Positions 55,676-63,919 of a stretch of 64,000 nucleotides of DNA are shown here, piece after piece. Both the position numbers and the translations under genes were made by a program. Within the stretch, counting starts at the first letter, position 1. Each line of letters starts with the position of its first letter. Origin of the DNA: Nonomuraea sp. NEAU-A123. GTDB lineage: Bacteria > Actinomycetota > Actinomycetes > Streptosporangiales > Streptosporangiaceae. The stretch lies in assembly GCF_018603905.1 (NCBI RefSeq), contig NZ_JAHFZZ010000005.1:124001-188000 (forward strand), in the 5' to 3' direction. The notes beneath the pieces are model-generated. The model did no database searches, was not told where the DNA came from, and saw only the letters and a list, made by a program, of their open reading frames with translations.

Positions 55676-55704
55676 ATTATTGGATAGGACTACTATCTAG
55701 TCAA
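55676..55704 (-). promoter_or_regulatory. Promoter with interleaved inverted repeats
   Basis: On the minus strand TTGACT (55704-55699), 17 bp, AATAAT (55681-55676) is one of the best sigma-70-type promoters in the window. The plus strand 55683-55702 reads GATAG GACTA CTATC TAGTC: GATAG pairs with CTATC and GACTA with TAGTC, two interleaved inverted repeats with 5-bp spacers covering the -35 and spacer. Confidence 0.65.
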
Positions 55705-55798
55705 GTCCGCAAGATCGCGGGACGTTCGGCGCGAAATGTCGCCCGGTTCGGGGAAGATATGCCTAGAGAGCAGTCCCCCAAGCGGAGGTAGGTAGGAC

Positions 55799-56008
55799 AT
55801 GGCAAGCAAGGACACCGGGGGCCAGAAGCAGGCTGGTCGGCGCGACAGCGAGGTCGAGGAGACCGAGGCGTCGGCGGCGCCGGACGTTCAGGAGCGCCAG
55901 GAGAAGCTCACCGACGATGTCGACGCGATCCTGGACGAAATTGACGAAGTTCTCGAAGAGAACGCAGAGGAGTTCGTGCGCTCTTACGTCCAAAAGGGCG
56001 GAGAGTAG
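55799..56008 (+). CDS. pup: Prokaryotic ubiquitin-like protein Pup
   Basis: The product is 69 residues, mostly disordered and acidic. The C-terminal half is the conserved Arc-binding helix (QEKLTDDVDAILDEIDEVLE), ending FVRSYVQKGGE. The final residue is Glu, so it can be ligated to lysines by PafA without prior deamidation. The ATG follows GGAGGTAGGTAGGAC. Normally prcB follows directly; here a 5.4-kb opposite-strand block intervenes. Confidence 0.97.
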   Translation: MASKDTGGQKQAGRRDSEVEETEASAAPDVQERQEKLTDDVDAILDEIDEVLEENAEEFVRSYVQKGGE

Positions 56009-56060
56009 GGCAAATCGGCCATCGAAACGGGGGCAGGTCGTGGGTGATGTGCTCCGACTT

Positions 56061-57119
56061 CTATGACAGAGCGGTCCGGGTCTGATCGAGGGGGGCGTAT
56101 TCCACGGCCACGCCGAGGAGGCGGACCGGCCGGGTGAGGTCGAAGCGGTCGAGCACGGTGAGGGCGGCACGTGACAGCTCGGCCGCGTCGGTGGTGGGTG
56201 TCGGCAGCTTGGATTGGCGGCTGCGGGTGAGGAACGGGGTGAAGCGTACCTTCACCGACACCCGGACGATCAGCCGTCCGGCGGCGGTCGCGTCTGCGGC
56301 GACCTGTCTGGCCAGTGCGGCTACGTGGGTGGATATTTCGGTGCTGTCGGTGAGGTCCTCCGGGAAGGTGGTCTCCCGGCTGTGCCCGCGGGCGATCCAA
56401 GGGGTGGTGACGACTTCGGCTTCGCCTTTGCCGAGGGCGAGGTAGCGATACCAGGGACCGTTCGTGGGGCCGAAGCGGCGGGCCAGGTCGGCGGGGTCGG
56501 CGGCGGCGAGCTGGGCGACCGTGTGGAGTCCCAGGCCGGCCAGCTTTTTGGCGATCTTGGCGCCGATGCCCCAGAGCGCGTCGGTGGGCCGGTCGTTCAT
56601 GACCTCGGCCCAGTTGTCGTCGGTGAGGCGGTAGACGCCGGCCGGTTTGGCGAACGCGGAGGCGAGTTTGGCCTGGTGCTTGTTGTCGCCGATGCCGACA
56701 GAGCACGACAGCGCGGTCTTGGCCAGGACGGCCTGCCGGAGGGCGGCGGCGAGTGCCTCGGGGTCGTCGGTGCGGGCTCCGATGAACGCCTCGTCCCAGC
56801 CCCAGACCTCCACCAGGACGGGGAACTCTCGCAGCGTGGCCATGACCCGTTCGGACGCGGCCTCGTAGGCGGGTGGGTCGCTGGGCAGGAAGACGGCGTC
56901 GGGGCAGCGTCTGAGCGCGGTGCGCAGCGGCATACCGGAGTGGACGCCGTGCTCGCGGGCTTCGTAGGTGGCGGTGGCGGTGACGGTGCGCGGCTGGGTG
57001 GGGTCGCCGGAGCCGCCGACGACGACGGGTTTGCCGCGGAGCTCGGGGTGGCGCAGGATCTCGACGGCGGCGATGAACTGGTCGAGGTCGACGTGCAGGA
57101 TCCAGTCCTTGGCGGACAT
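56061..57119 (-). CDS. Y-family DNA polymerase (DinB/Pol IV-like)
   Basis: The product is 352 residues. The catalytic carboxylates are present: D11 in LHVDLDQF and D109/E110 in WGWDEAFIG, where the usual Ser-Ile before DE is replaced by Gly-Trp. Helix-hairpin-helix regions (ALWGIGAKIAKKLAGLGLHT) and a little-finger domain (HSRETTFPEDL) follow. No clear clamp-binding peptide is seen at the C-terminus. It does error-prone translesion synthesis. It lies between pup and prcB on the opposite strand and may be cotranscribed with the sugar transporter genes upstream of it. Confidence 0.9.
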   Translation of the reverse strand: MSAKDWILHVDLDQFIAAVEILRHPELRGKPVVVGGSGDPTQPRTVTATATYEAREHGVHSGMPLRTALRRCPDAVFLPSDPPAYEAASERVMATLREFPVLVEVWGWDEAFIGARTDDPEALAAALRQAVLAKTALSCSVGIGDNKHQAKLASAFAKPAGVYRLTDDNWAEVMNDRPTDALWGIGAKIAKKLAGLGLHTVAQLAAADPADLARRFGPTNGPWYRYLALGKGEAEVVTTPWIARGHSRETTFPEDLTDSTEISTHVAALARQVAADATAAGRLIVRVSVKVRFTPFLTRSRQSKLPTPTTDAAELSRAALTVLDRFDLTRPVRLLGVAVEYAPLDQTRTALS

Positions 57120-57134
57120 GTGTCCAGTATGCCG

Positions 57135-58178
57135 TCAGGGGTGGAGCAGCCGGTCGTCGCGGTAAAGGAGCGAGCGGCGGGGGAGCGCCCAGGCGGGGGT
57201 GCCGATGGGGGGTTCGTCGCCTTCGGGGACGACGGCCTGGATGAGGGTGGCGTCCGTTTCGAGGGTGACGAGGGTGCTGGTGCCGAGGTTCTCCAGGACG
57301 GAGACGGTGCCGGGGAAGGCGCCGGGGCGGGCTTCGAGCAGGAGTTCCAGGTATTCGGGCCGCGCTCCGTACACGAGGTCGCCGTCGGGGACGCCCGCCG
57401 GGGCGGGGAGGGTGGCGCCGGCGACGTGGAGGGCACCGGAGGTGATCTTGCCGGGCAGCAGGTTCATGGGGGTGGAGCCGATGAAGGCGGCGACGAAGGT
57501 GGTGGCGGGGCGCTGGAACACCTCCGCGGGGGTGCCGATCTGGATCATCCGGCCATGGGACATGACGGCGATGCGGTCGGCGAGGGCGAGGGCTTCGGCC
57601 TGGTCGTGGGTGACGAAGACGGTGGTGACGGCGAGTTCGCGCTGCAGCCGTTTGAGGAAGGTACGGGCTTCCAGGCGGAGCCGGGCGTCGAGGTTGGACA
57701 GCGGTTCGTCGAAGAGGAAGGCGGTGGGGTGGCAGGCGATGGCACGGGCGAGGGCGACGCGTTGCTGCTGGCCGCCGGACAACTGGGCGGGGCGGCGGTG
57801 GAGAAGGTCGGGCAGGCTGAGGCGCCGGGCGACCTCCGCGGCCTTGGCGGCGCGTTCCAGGCGGGGGACCTTCCTGATGCGCAGGGGGTAGGCGATGTTC
57901 TCGGAGACGGTCATGTGGGGGAAGAGGGCGTAGTCCTGGAAGACCATGGCGACGTCGCGGCGGCCGGGCGGCAGTGCGGTGACGTCGGTGGCGTTGATGC
58001 GGACGCTGCCCGAGGTGGGGGTCTCCAGCCCCGCGATGGTGCGCAGGAGCGTGGTCTTGCCGCAGCCCGACGGGCCGAGCAGGGCGAAGAACTCGCCGTC
58101 GGCGATGGTGAGGTCGAGGGCGTCGAGGGCGCGCACTCCGCCGGCGAACACCTTGGTGAGGCCGTGCAGCGAGATCAC
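57135..58178 (-). CDS. Sugar ABC transporter ATPase (MalK/UgpC type)
   Basis: The product is 347 residues from GTG overlapping the upstream stop (GTGA), with GGAGGG upstream. Walker A is GPSGCGKTT, Q-loop VFQDYALFPHMTV, signature LSGGQQQR, Walker B FLFDEPLSNLD and switch THDQAEALAL. The C-terminal regulatory TOBE domain (about 240-347) has FIGSTPMNLLPG and YGARPEYLELL. It powers the permeases 58175-59886 and might also serve the galactoside transporter, which lacks an ATPase gene. Confidence 0.94.
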   Translation of the reverse strand: MISLHGLTKVFAGGVRALDALDLTIADGEFFALLGPSGCGKTTLLRTIAGLETPTSGSVRINATDVTALPPGRRDVAMVFQDYALFPHMTVSENIAYPLRIRKVPRLERAAKAAEVARRLSLPDLLHRRPAQLSGGQQQRVALARAIACHPTAFLFDEPLSNLDARLRLEARTFLKRLQRELAVTTVFVTHDQAEALALADRIAVMSHGRMIQIGTPAEVFQRPATTFVAAFIGSTPMNLLPGKITSGALHVAGATLPAPAGVPDGDLVYGARPEYLELLLEARPGAFPGTVSVLENLGTSTLVTLETDATLIQAVVPEGDEPPIGTPAWALPRRSLLYRDDRLLHP

Positions 58179-58993
58179 CGTTTGATCCCTCCGTGGAAGC
58201 GGAAGCCGTACCGCTGGGAGACGAACAGGTACATCGCCACCACCGGCAGCGAGTAGAGCAGGGAGAAGGTGGAGATGAGGTCGAGTCTGGGCGAGCCGCC
58301 CTCGGTGTAGAGGGTGTAGAGGATGACGGAGCCGGGGGCTTTGTCGGGGTCGCGCAGCAGGATGAACTGGAACAGGAAGCCGCCCCAGACACTGGCCAGG
58401 GCCCACACGGCGATGGTGGCCAGGCCGGGCCGCACCAGCGGGATCACGATGTGGCGGAGGATCTGCAGCGACGAGGCGCCGAAGACGCGTGCGGACTCCT
58501 CGTAGGTGGTGGGCGTCTCGTCCATGAAGTCCTTGAGGATGAAGATGGCGGCGGGCAGCAGGCCGCCGGAGACGACGAGGATGACGCCGAGGTGGGTGTC
58601 GATGAGGTCGAGCCGGGTGGCGAGCTCGAAGATGGGCACCATGGCGGCGGTGCCGGTGACGACGGACGACAGCAGCAGGAGCACGTAGAGCAGCACGTCG
58701 CGGCCCGGGATTCGGACCCTGGACAGGGCGTAGGCGGCCAGGGCGGCCAGGACGACGACGAGCGCGGCGGCGCCGCCGCCCTGGATGAGGGAGTTGCGGA
58801 TGGAGCCGAGCGCGTAGGGGTTGTCGAGGATGGCGGCGAAGTTGCGCAGCGTGAATTCGGGGATGGATGTGGTGATCGCCGGCGTGGCGTCGAAGGGGGC
58901 GCTGGCCAGCCAGAGCATGGGCAGCGTGAAGAAGGCCAGGACGACGGCGATGAACACGGTGGCGGCGAGCCGTCCGATGGTGTGCCGGATCAT
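58175..58993 (-). CDS. Sugar ABC transporter permease, MalG type
   Basis: The product is 272 residues from an ATG overlapping the previous stop (ATGA). It has six membrane helices starting RLAATVFIAVVLAFFTLP. The EAA loop is YEESARVFGASSLQILRHIVIP, in which the usual Glu-Ala-Ala is Glu-Ser-Ala. It makes the channel together with the 58990-59886 permease. Confidence 0.91.
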   Translation of the reverse strand: MIRHTIGRLAATVFIAVVLAFFTLPMLWLASAPFDATPAITTSIPEFTLRNFAAILDNPYALGSIRNSLIQGGGAAALVVVLAALAAYALSRVRIPGRDVLLYVLLLLSSVVTGTAAMVPIFELATRLDLIDTHLGVILVVSGGLLPAAIFILKDFMDETPTTYEESARVFGASSLQILRHIVIPLVRPGLATIAVWALASVWGGFLFQFILLRDPDKAPGSVILYTLYTEGGSPRLDLISTFSLLYSLPVVAMYLFVSQRYGFRFHGGIKR

Positions 58994-59886
58994 GCCGGTG
59001 GCCTGCCCGCCGCGCGGCGCCGGCCGCGCAGCAGCCGCAGGTATGCCAGGGCGAAGACGAGGTTGATGAGCAGGATGAGGAAGGACACGGCGGCGCCCAC
59101 GCCGAGTTCGCCGCCTTTGAGGGCGATGTTGTAGACGTAGACGGGCAGGATCTCGGAGCGTCCTTCCGGGCCGCCGCCGGTCAGGACGAACGGGGTGAAG
59201 TCGTTGAACGTCCACAGGCTGATCAGCAGCAGGTTCGTCAGCACGTGCCGCCGGATGAGCGGGAAGACCACGTCACGCAGTTGCTGCGGCACCGAGGCGC
59301 CGGCCAGGCGGGCGGTTTCGAGGTGCGAGGGCGGCACGTTCTCCAGCGCTGCGGCGTACAACATCATCGAGAAGGCGGTGCCGCGCCAGACGTTGAAGAC
59401 GACGATGGACAGCAGCGGATAGTCCAGCAGCCAGCCCAGCCCGGGCGTGTGCAGGAGCGCGTTGAGCGTGCCGTCGTCGCGGTCGAGCAGGGCGAACCAG
59501 AGGAAGCCGACGACCGTGCTGGGCAGGATCCAGGACAGCAGCACGACGCCTTCGACGGCCCGTCGCAGTGGCCCGGCGCGGGTGCGCAGCAGCCAGGCGA
59601 GGGTGAAGCCGAGCCCGGCCTGGCCGAGGATGGCGGAGCCGCCGACGTAGACGACGGTGAGCCACAGCGAGCTGAGGAAGCGCGGGTCGGTCAGCGCGCG
59701 GGTGTAGTTGCCGAGGCCGACGACCTGGGGGTCGGCGGCGGCCAGGCCGGTGAGGCGATAGTCGGTGAGCCCGAGGTAGATCGTCCACAGGGCGGGGAAG
59801 ACGAGGAAGACGCCGATGAGGACGAGGGCGGGCAGGACGAACCCGGCCGCTCTCGCCCTGCCCAGCCCGGCCGCGTCAGTGTTCAT
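58990..59886 (-). CDS. Sugar ABC transporter permease, MalF type
   Basis: The product is 298 residues. It has six membrane helices (AAGFVLPALVLIGVFLVFP first), GLGNYTRALTDPRFLSSLWL, and the coupling loop HLETARLAGASVPQQLRDVVFP. It starts 8 bp after the binding-protein gene, second in the four-gene operon (binding protein, MalF, MalG, ATPase), with the DinB-like gene following. Confidence 0.91.
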   Translation of the reverse strand: MNTDAAGLGRARAAGFVLPALVLIGVFLVFPALWTIYLGLTDYRLTGLAAADPQVVGLGNYTRALTDPRFLSSLWLTVVYVGGSAILGQAGLGFTLAWLLRTRAGPLRRAVEGVVLLSWILPSTVVGFLWFALLDRDDGTLNALLHTPGLGWLLDYPLLSIVVFNVWRGTAFSMMLYAAALENVPPSHLETARLAGASVPQQLRDVVFPLIRRHVLTNLLLISLWTFNDFTPFVLTGGGPEGRSEILPVYVYNIALKGGELGVGAAVSFLILLINLVFALAYLRLLRGRRRAAGRPPA

Positions 59887-59894
59887 CGCTGGAG

Positions 59895-61259
59895 TCACCT
59901 GGCGACGTGGTCCGCGCCACCGACCAGTCCCTCCAGTTTGGCCTGGTAGGCGGCGGCCGCCTCGTCGGCGCTCTTGCCGCTGACGATCGCCGCGGTGGCC
60001 TCCTGCAGGGCGACGGAGACCTGCGGGTAGACGGCGAGGCCGGGGCGGTAGGCGGTGATGGGCAGCACCTCGTCGGCGACATACTCCAGCATCGGGTCGG
60101 CGTGGAGCACCTCGCCGTTGACGTCGCTGCGGGAGCTGATGCGCGCCTGCCCGGCGAGCTGCGACTTGGTGGCCGCCGCGGAGTGCATGAACGCGAGCAG
60201 TTCCCAGGCCAGCTTGGGGTTCTTGGAGAACGGGTTCAGCACTCGTACGGCGCCGCCTGACATGCTGGCGAAGTCCTGGCCGCGGATGGCGCCGCCGGGG
60301 TTCTTGGCCGGGATCTTGGCGAAGCCGACGGCCGAGTCGCGGTCGGCCATGGGGGCGACCCCGGCCTTCGGCTCGATGACGGATCGCCAGAAGTAGTCGC
60401 TCTCGGCCAGGATGCCGATCTTGCCGGCGGCGAACTGGGCGAAGGACTTGTCGCGCCCCTTGGCCTCCTGCTGCAGCTTGGGGTCGCTGAGCCCGGAGGT
60501 GTAGAGCCGCTGGTAGAAGCCGAGCACGTCCTTCATGGCCGGGGAGGCGCCGGTCCACTTGCCGTCGGTGTAGATCTCGGACCCGGCGGCGGCGAGGAGG
60601 GGGAGCACGCCCTGCATGGTGGTGGCCTCGCCCATGGCGGTGCCGGCGTTGATCTGGATGGGGGTGGGCACGCCCGCGGCCTTCAGCCTGGCGCCGGCCG
60701 CGAAGATGTCCTCCCAGCGGGTGGGCTGCCACGGGTCGGGCAGGCCGGCCTTCTTGAACAGGGTCTTGTTGTAGAACAGGACGCGGCCGTCGGTGCCCTG
60801 GGGCAGGCCGTACTTCTTGCCGTCGAAAATGCCGAGCCCCTGTACGGCCTGCGGGATCTGCGACCAGCCCTCCCAGGAGTCGACGGCGGGCCCGCCCACG
60901 TCGGTGAGCGGCTTGATGTAGCCGGCCTGGGCGAATTCGCCGACCCAGATGCCGTCGAGGTCGATGACGTCGGCTCCGGCCTTCGACTTGAGGTCGAGCG
61001 CGATCTTGGTCTTGTACTGCTCGTCGTCGACGCCGCTGGGCTGGAAGAGCACCTTGACGTTCTGGTGGGCCTGCTCGAAGCCGGGGATCACCCACCGCTT
61101 GATCCAGTCGGCGGACTCGGAGTTCTTGCCGCCGGAGATGGAGTTGGCGGCGATGACGAGGGTGACGTCCTCCCCTCCGGTGGGGGCGCCAGATCCGCAG
61201 GAGCTGAGCGCCAGGATGGTGAGAACCGCGATCACCGCAGGTCGGCTGGGGAGTCGCAT
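59895..61259 (-). CDS. Sugar ABC transporter substrate-binding lipoprotein
   Basis: The product is 454 residues from an ATG with CAGGAGG upstream. The lipobox is LALSSCGS (Cys about 21). Solute-binding family 1 features are SADWIKRWVIPGFEQAHQNV, AGADVIDLDGIWVGEFAQAGY, YGLPQGTDGRVLFYNKTLF and FAAGKIGILAESDYFW. The sugar is unknown. It is the first gene of the block inserted between pup and prcB and is divergent from prcB across 171 bp. Confidence 0.92.
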   Translation of the reverse strand: MRLPSRPAVIAVLTILALSSCGSGAPTGGEDVTLVIAANSISGGKNSESADWIKRWVIPGFEQAHQNVKVLFQPSGVDDEQYKTKIALDLKSKAGADVIDLDGIWVGEFAQAGYIKPLTDVGGPAVDSWEGWSQIPQAVQGLGIFDGKKYGLPQGTDGRVLFYNKTLFKKAGLPDPWQPTRWEDIFAAGARLKAAGVPTPIQINAGTAMGEATTMQGVLPLLAAAGSEIYTDGKWTGASPAMKDVLGFYQRLYTSGLSDPKLQQEAKGRDKSFAQFAAGKIGILAESDYFWRSVIEPKAGVAPMADRDSAVGFAKIPAKNPGGAIRGQDFASMSGGAVRVLNPFSKNPKLAWELLAFMHSAAATKSQLAGQARISSRSDVNGEVLHADPMLEYVADEVLPITAYRPGLAVYPQVSVALQEATAAIVSGKSADEAAAAYQAKLEGLVGGADHVAR

Positions 61260-61430
61260 GTCGGCCTCCTGTTCAGGACGTGCAGACATACCGACAATCG
61301 CACGGCCTCTACCGGGCGTAAAGAAACGATCTGGTGAACGGTTCGCCGTGGGCTGATCGTGGGAAGTGCAGACAGCGACACAACATGAGTAGGGTCCCTT
61401 TAGGGACAGTGACGTTTGGGAGGGAGTCGC

Positions 61431-62279
61431 GTGGCATCGCACAGGGATCTGCCCGTCGGCTTGATGGACCAGCTTTTCCACAACACCGGGAGTTCCTCGT
61501 TCACGGAGTTCGTCGGTTCGCACGCGCCGGGGCTGCTTCCGGTGCGTGGTGAGATTCTGGCCACGCCGATCGGCGACCAGGTTCCGCACGCGACGACGAT
61601 CGTCGCCGCCACGTTCGCGGGCGGCGTGGTCATGGCGGGCGACCGGCGGGCGACGTCCGGCAACATCATTTCTCAGCGTGACGTGGAGAAGGTGTTCAGG
61701 ACCGACGACTATTCGTGCATGGGCATCGCCGGCACGGCCAGCACGGGCATCGAGATGGCCAGGCTCTACCGGGTCGAGCTGGAGCACTACGAGAAGCTGG
61801 AAGGCCGCACGCTATCGGTCAACGGCAAGGCCAACCGGCTGGCGGCGATGATCCGCGGCAATCTCGCCATGGCGATGCAGGGGCTGGTGGTGGTGCCGCT
61901 GTTCGCCGCCTACGACGCCGAGCGGGACGGCGGGCGGATCTTCAGCTACGACGTGGCGGGCGGGCCGTACGAGCGTGACCGGTTCGACGCGATCGGTTCG
62001 GGTTCGATCTTCGCGCGGGGGTCGCTGAAGAAGCTCTACCGCGACGGGGCGTCGGCGGGCGACATGGCGATGACGCTGATCCAGGCGCTGTACGACGCGG
62101 CGGACGACGATTCGGCCACCGGCGGGCCCGATGTGACGCGGAAGATCTGGCCGATCGTCTCGGTGATCGACGCCGACGGCTTCCGACGGCTGCCGGAGGA
62201 AGAGGTGACCGGCTACGTCGAGCAGATGCTCGAAGCGCGCCTCATCTCCCCTGACGGCCCCATCGCCCCGCTGCGCTAG
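61431..62279 (+). CDS. prcB: 20S proteasome beta subunit PrcB
   Basis: The product is 282 residues from GTG with GGGAGGGAG upstream; an in-frame start 15 bp earlier is possible. A propeptide of about 54 residues ends PHA before the catalytic T55 ([21 protein letters not shown]). Lys and Asp of the active centre are in the following strands ([16 protein letters not shown]). It forms the proteolytic inner rings. The separate upstream region contains the hairpin GTCCC TTTA GGGAC (61394-61407), and the gene needs its own promoter because pup is 5.4 kb away. Confidence 0.96.
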   Translation: MASHRDLPVGLMDQLFHNTGSSSFTEFVGSHAPGLLPVRGEILATPIGDQVPHATTIVAATFAGGVVMAGDRRATSGNIISQRDVEKVFRTDDYSCMGIAGTASTGIEMARLYRVELEHYEKLEGRTLSVNGKANRLAAMIRGNLAMAMQGLVVVPLFAAYDAERDGGRIFSYDVAGGPYERDRFDAIGSGSIFARGSLKKLYRDGASAGDMAMTLIQALYDAADDDSATGGPDVTRKIWPIVSVIDADGFRRLPEEEVTGYVEQMLEARLISPDGPIAPLR

Positions 62280-62293
62280 AAAGGACCCCATCC

Positions 62294-63088
62294 GTGTCCA
62301 TGCCTTTTGGATATGCGTCCCCTGAGCAGATCATGCGGGACAAGGCCGACTACGCGCGCAAAGGCATCGCGCGGGGCCGCAGCGTCGTCGTGCTGCAGTA
62401 CGAGGACGGCATCCTGTTCGTCGCCCCCAACCCCTCACGGGCGCTGCACAAGATCAGCGAGATCTACGACCGCATCGGGTTCGCGGCGGTGGGCCGCTAC
62501 AACGAGTTCGAGGAACTCCGGCTGGGCGGCATCCGCTACGCCGACATCAACGGCTACACCTACGACCGCTCCGACGTGACGGGCCGCGGGCTGGCCAACC
62601 TGTACGCCTCCAACCTGGGCCGCATCTTCACCGAGTCGATCAAGTCGCTCGAGGTGGAGGTCGTGGTGGCCGAGGTGGGCGACGTGCCGGACGGCGACGC
62701 GATCTACCGGCTGACCTTCGACGGCTCCGTCTTCGACGAACATGGCTTCGCGGCCATGGGCGGCCAGGCGGACGCGGTGGGGACGCGGCTGAAGGAGGGC
62801 TACCGGGAGAGCATGCCGCTGGCCGACGCGCTGGAGGTGGCCCTGACGGCCCTCACGGAGCCCGGTGGGGAGCGCCCGCCGGTGGGGCAGCTGGAGGTGG
62901 CGGTGCTGGACCGCAACCGCGAGCACCGCAAGTTCCAGCGGCTGGTGGGACCGCGCCTGGAGCGCCTCCTGGCCGCCAGGCCGGGCGCCGCCGCCGGCTC
63001 TCCACTCGAAGCCGACGACTCCGCATCCGACACACCACCCCCAACCGCCCCCGAGGGCGACCTCGACGACGGCTCGCCGCCCCTTTAA
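62294..63088 (+). CDS. prcA: 20S proteasome alpha subunit PrcA
   Basis: The product is 264 residues from GTG at 62294; ATG 62300 is possible. The N-terminal gate segment [22 protein letters not shown] is followed by the alpha-subunit fold ([54 protein letters not shown]). An acidic, Pro-rich C-terminal tail is typical of actinobacterial PrcA. It forms the outer rings that receive Arc. The gap to prcB is 14 bp. A strong terminator with an extended stem follows. Confidence 0.96.
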   Translation: MSMPFGYASPEQIMRDKADYARKGIARGRSVVVLQYEDGILFVAPNPSRALHKISEIYDRIGFAAVGRYNEFEELRLGGIRYADINGYTYDRSDVTGRGLANLYASNLGRIFTESIKSLEVEVVVAEVGDVPDGDAIYRLTFDGSVFDEHGFAAMGGQADAVGTRLKEGYRESMPLADALEVALTALTEPGGERPPVGQLEVAVLDRNREHRKFQRLVGPRLERLLAARPGAAAGSPLEADDSASDTPPPTAPEGDLDDGSPPL

Positions 63089-63099
63089 CCCACGACACT

Positions 63100-63201
63100 G
63101 CCCGGGCGGGCGTTCGCCGCCCGCTCGGGCGCTGGTCCCGTTGTCTGGTTCCCGTCCCGCTCGGGTAGGCGGTCTTCGCCCGCCCGGGCTTTTTTCTTTT
63201 T
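63100..63201 (+). terminator. Composite terminator after prcA
   Basis: GCCCGGGCGGGCG (63100-63112) pairs perfectly with CGCCCGCCCGGGC (63177-63189) over 13 bp, directly followed by TTTTTTCTTTTT. The 64-nt interior has its own small hairpins (CCCGCTCGGG occurs twice). The T-run continues into the dispersed repeat. Confidence 0.75.
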
Positions 63202-63319
63202 GTACGGCAAGCATGGGGCACCCCCATCCACCGCACAGGGCTGGCGTCTGTCCAGGGGAACGCTCCTCCGGTGATGCGGGGCCGGGCGCCGTGACGAGAC
63301 GGCAGTCAAGCCATGGTCC
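63190..63319 (+). repeat. Dispersed intergenic repeat, copy 2 (left arm)
   Basis: It begins with the T-run and GTACGGCAAGCATGGGGCAC and ends CCAAGCCATG-like sequence. Bases 63239-63319 match the reverse complement of 63920-64000 at about 74 of 81 positions. The whole unit is also collinear with the diverged copy at 31321-31435. Confidence 0.8.
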
Positions 63320-63321
63320 AA

Positions 63322-63337
63322 TGTGACCTGGTTCACA
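63322..63337 (+). promoter_or_regulatory. Perfect CRP-type operator
   Basis: TGTGA-CCTGGT-TCACA is an exact match to the TGTGA-N6-TCACA consensus of cAMP receptor proteins (also GlxR/Crp of actinobacteria). Its centre lies about 53 bp before the secreted-protein GTG. It starts 3 bp after the left repeat arm. It could activate or repress, depending on the promoter. Confidence 0.6.
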
Positions 63338-63382
63338 CTGATTTGGGCGAACCGGTGGGCGGCCTCGCGTATCGAAGAGAGC

Positions 63383-63910
63383 GTGAAAAACACCATGCGC
63401 ACCCTCCTGGCGGGCGCCGCCGCAGCAGCCGTCGTCCTGACCGCCGGTACGGCCGCGAATGCCGCCACCACGGCCGTCCCCAAGTTCAAGGCGCCCAAGA
63501 CCTTCGGCACGACCTTCCAGGCCGATCCGAAGCACGACTTCACCAAGCACATCTCCCCCCGCCACGACGGCATCCTTCGTGGCCTGATCACGCACCTCAG
63601 CGGCAGCACCGCTGAGTACACGCCGGTCAAGTGGAAGAAGGGCACCATGACGGAGGGGCAGTTCGTCACCCCGCCCGAGGGTGACGTGATGGCCTACTCG
63701 TCGCCGATCGCCAAGAACGTGGTGTTCCTGTCGGCGTTCGGCTGCAAGGTGGCCGAAGGCGAGCTCACGATCGGCAGGAAGGACGCTCTCGGCAACAAGC
63801 GCTGCGCGCCGTCCATCCTGCTCAAGCGGCACAAGCGCGCCGCCCACCCGTCGCTGATCACGGTCTACAAGGGCCAGATCGTCAAGGTCCAGGAGATCTA
63901 CACCCCCTGA
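63383..63910 (+). CDS. Small secreted protein of unknown function
   Basis: The product is 175 residues from GTG 63383; ATG 63395 is an alternative. The signal peptide is MRTLLAGAAAAAVVLTAGTAANA, cleaved before ATTAVPKF. The mature part (about 148 residues) is basic and has two Cys (FGCKVAEGE, KRCAPSIL) that could form a disulfide, plus YTPVKWKKGTMTEGQF and LITVYKGQIVKVQEIYTP. I recognise no family. It is bracketed by inverted copies of the dispersed repeat and has a perfect CRP-type site upstream. Confidence 0.75.
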   Translation: MKNTMRTLLAGAAAAAVVLTAGTAANAATTAVPKFKAPKTFGTTFQADPKHDFTKHISPRHDGILRGLITHLSGSTAEYTPVKWKKGTMTEGQFVTPPEGDVMAYSSPIAKNVVFLSAFGCKVAEGELTIGRKDALGNKRCAPSILLKRHKRAAHPSLITVYKGQIVKVQEIYTP

Positions 63911-63919
63911 CGCCCCGGC

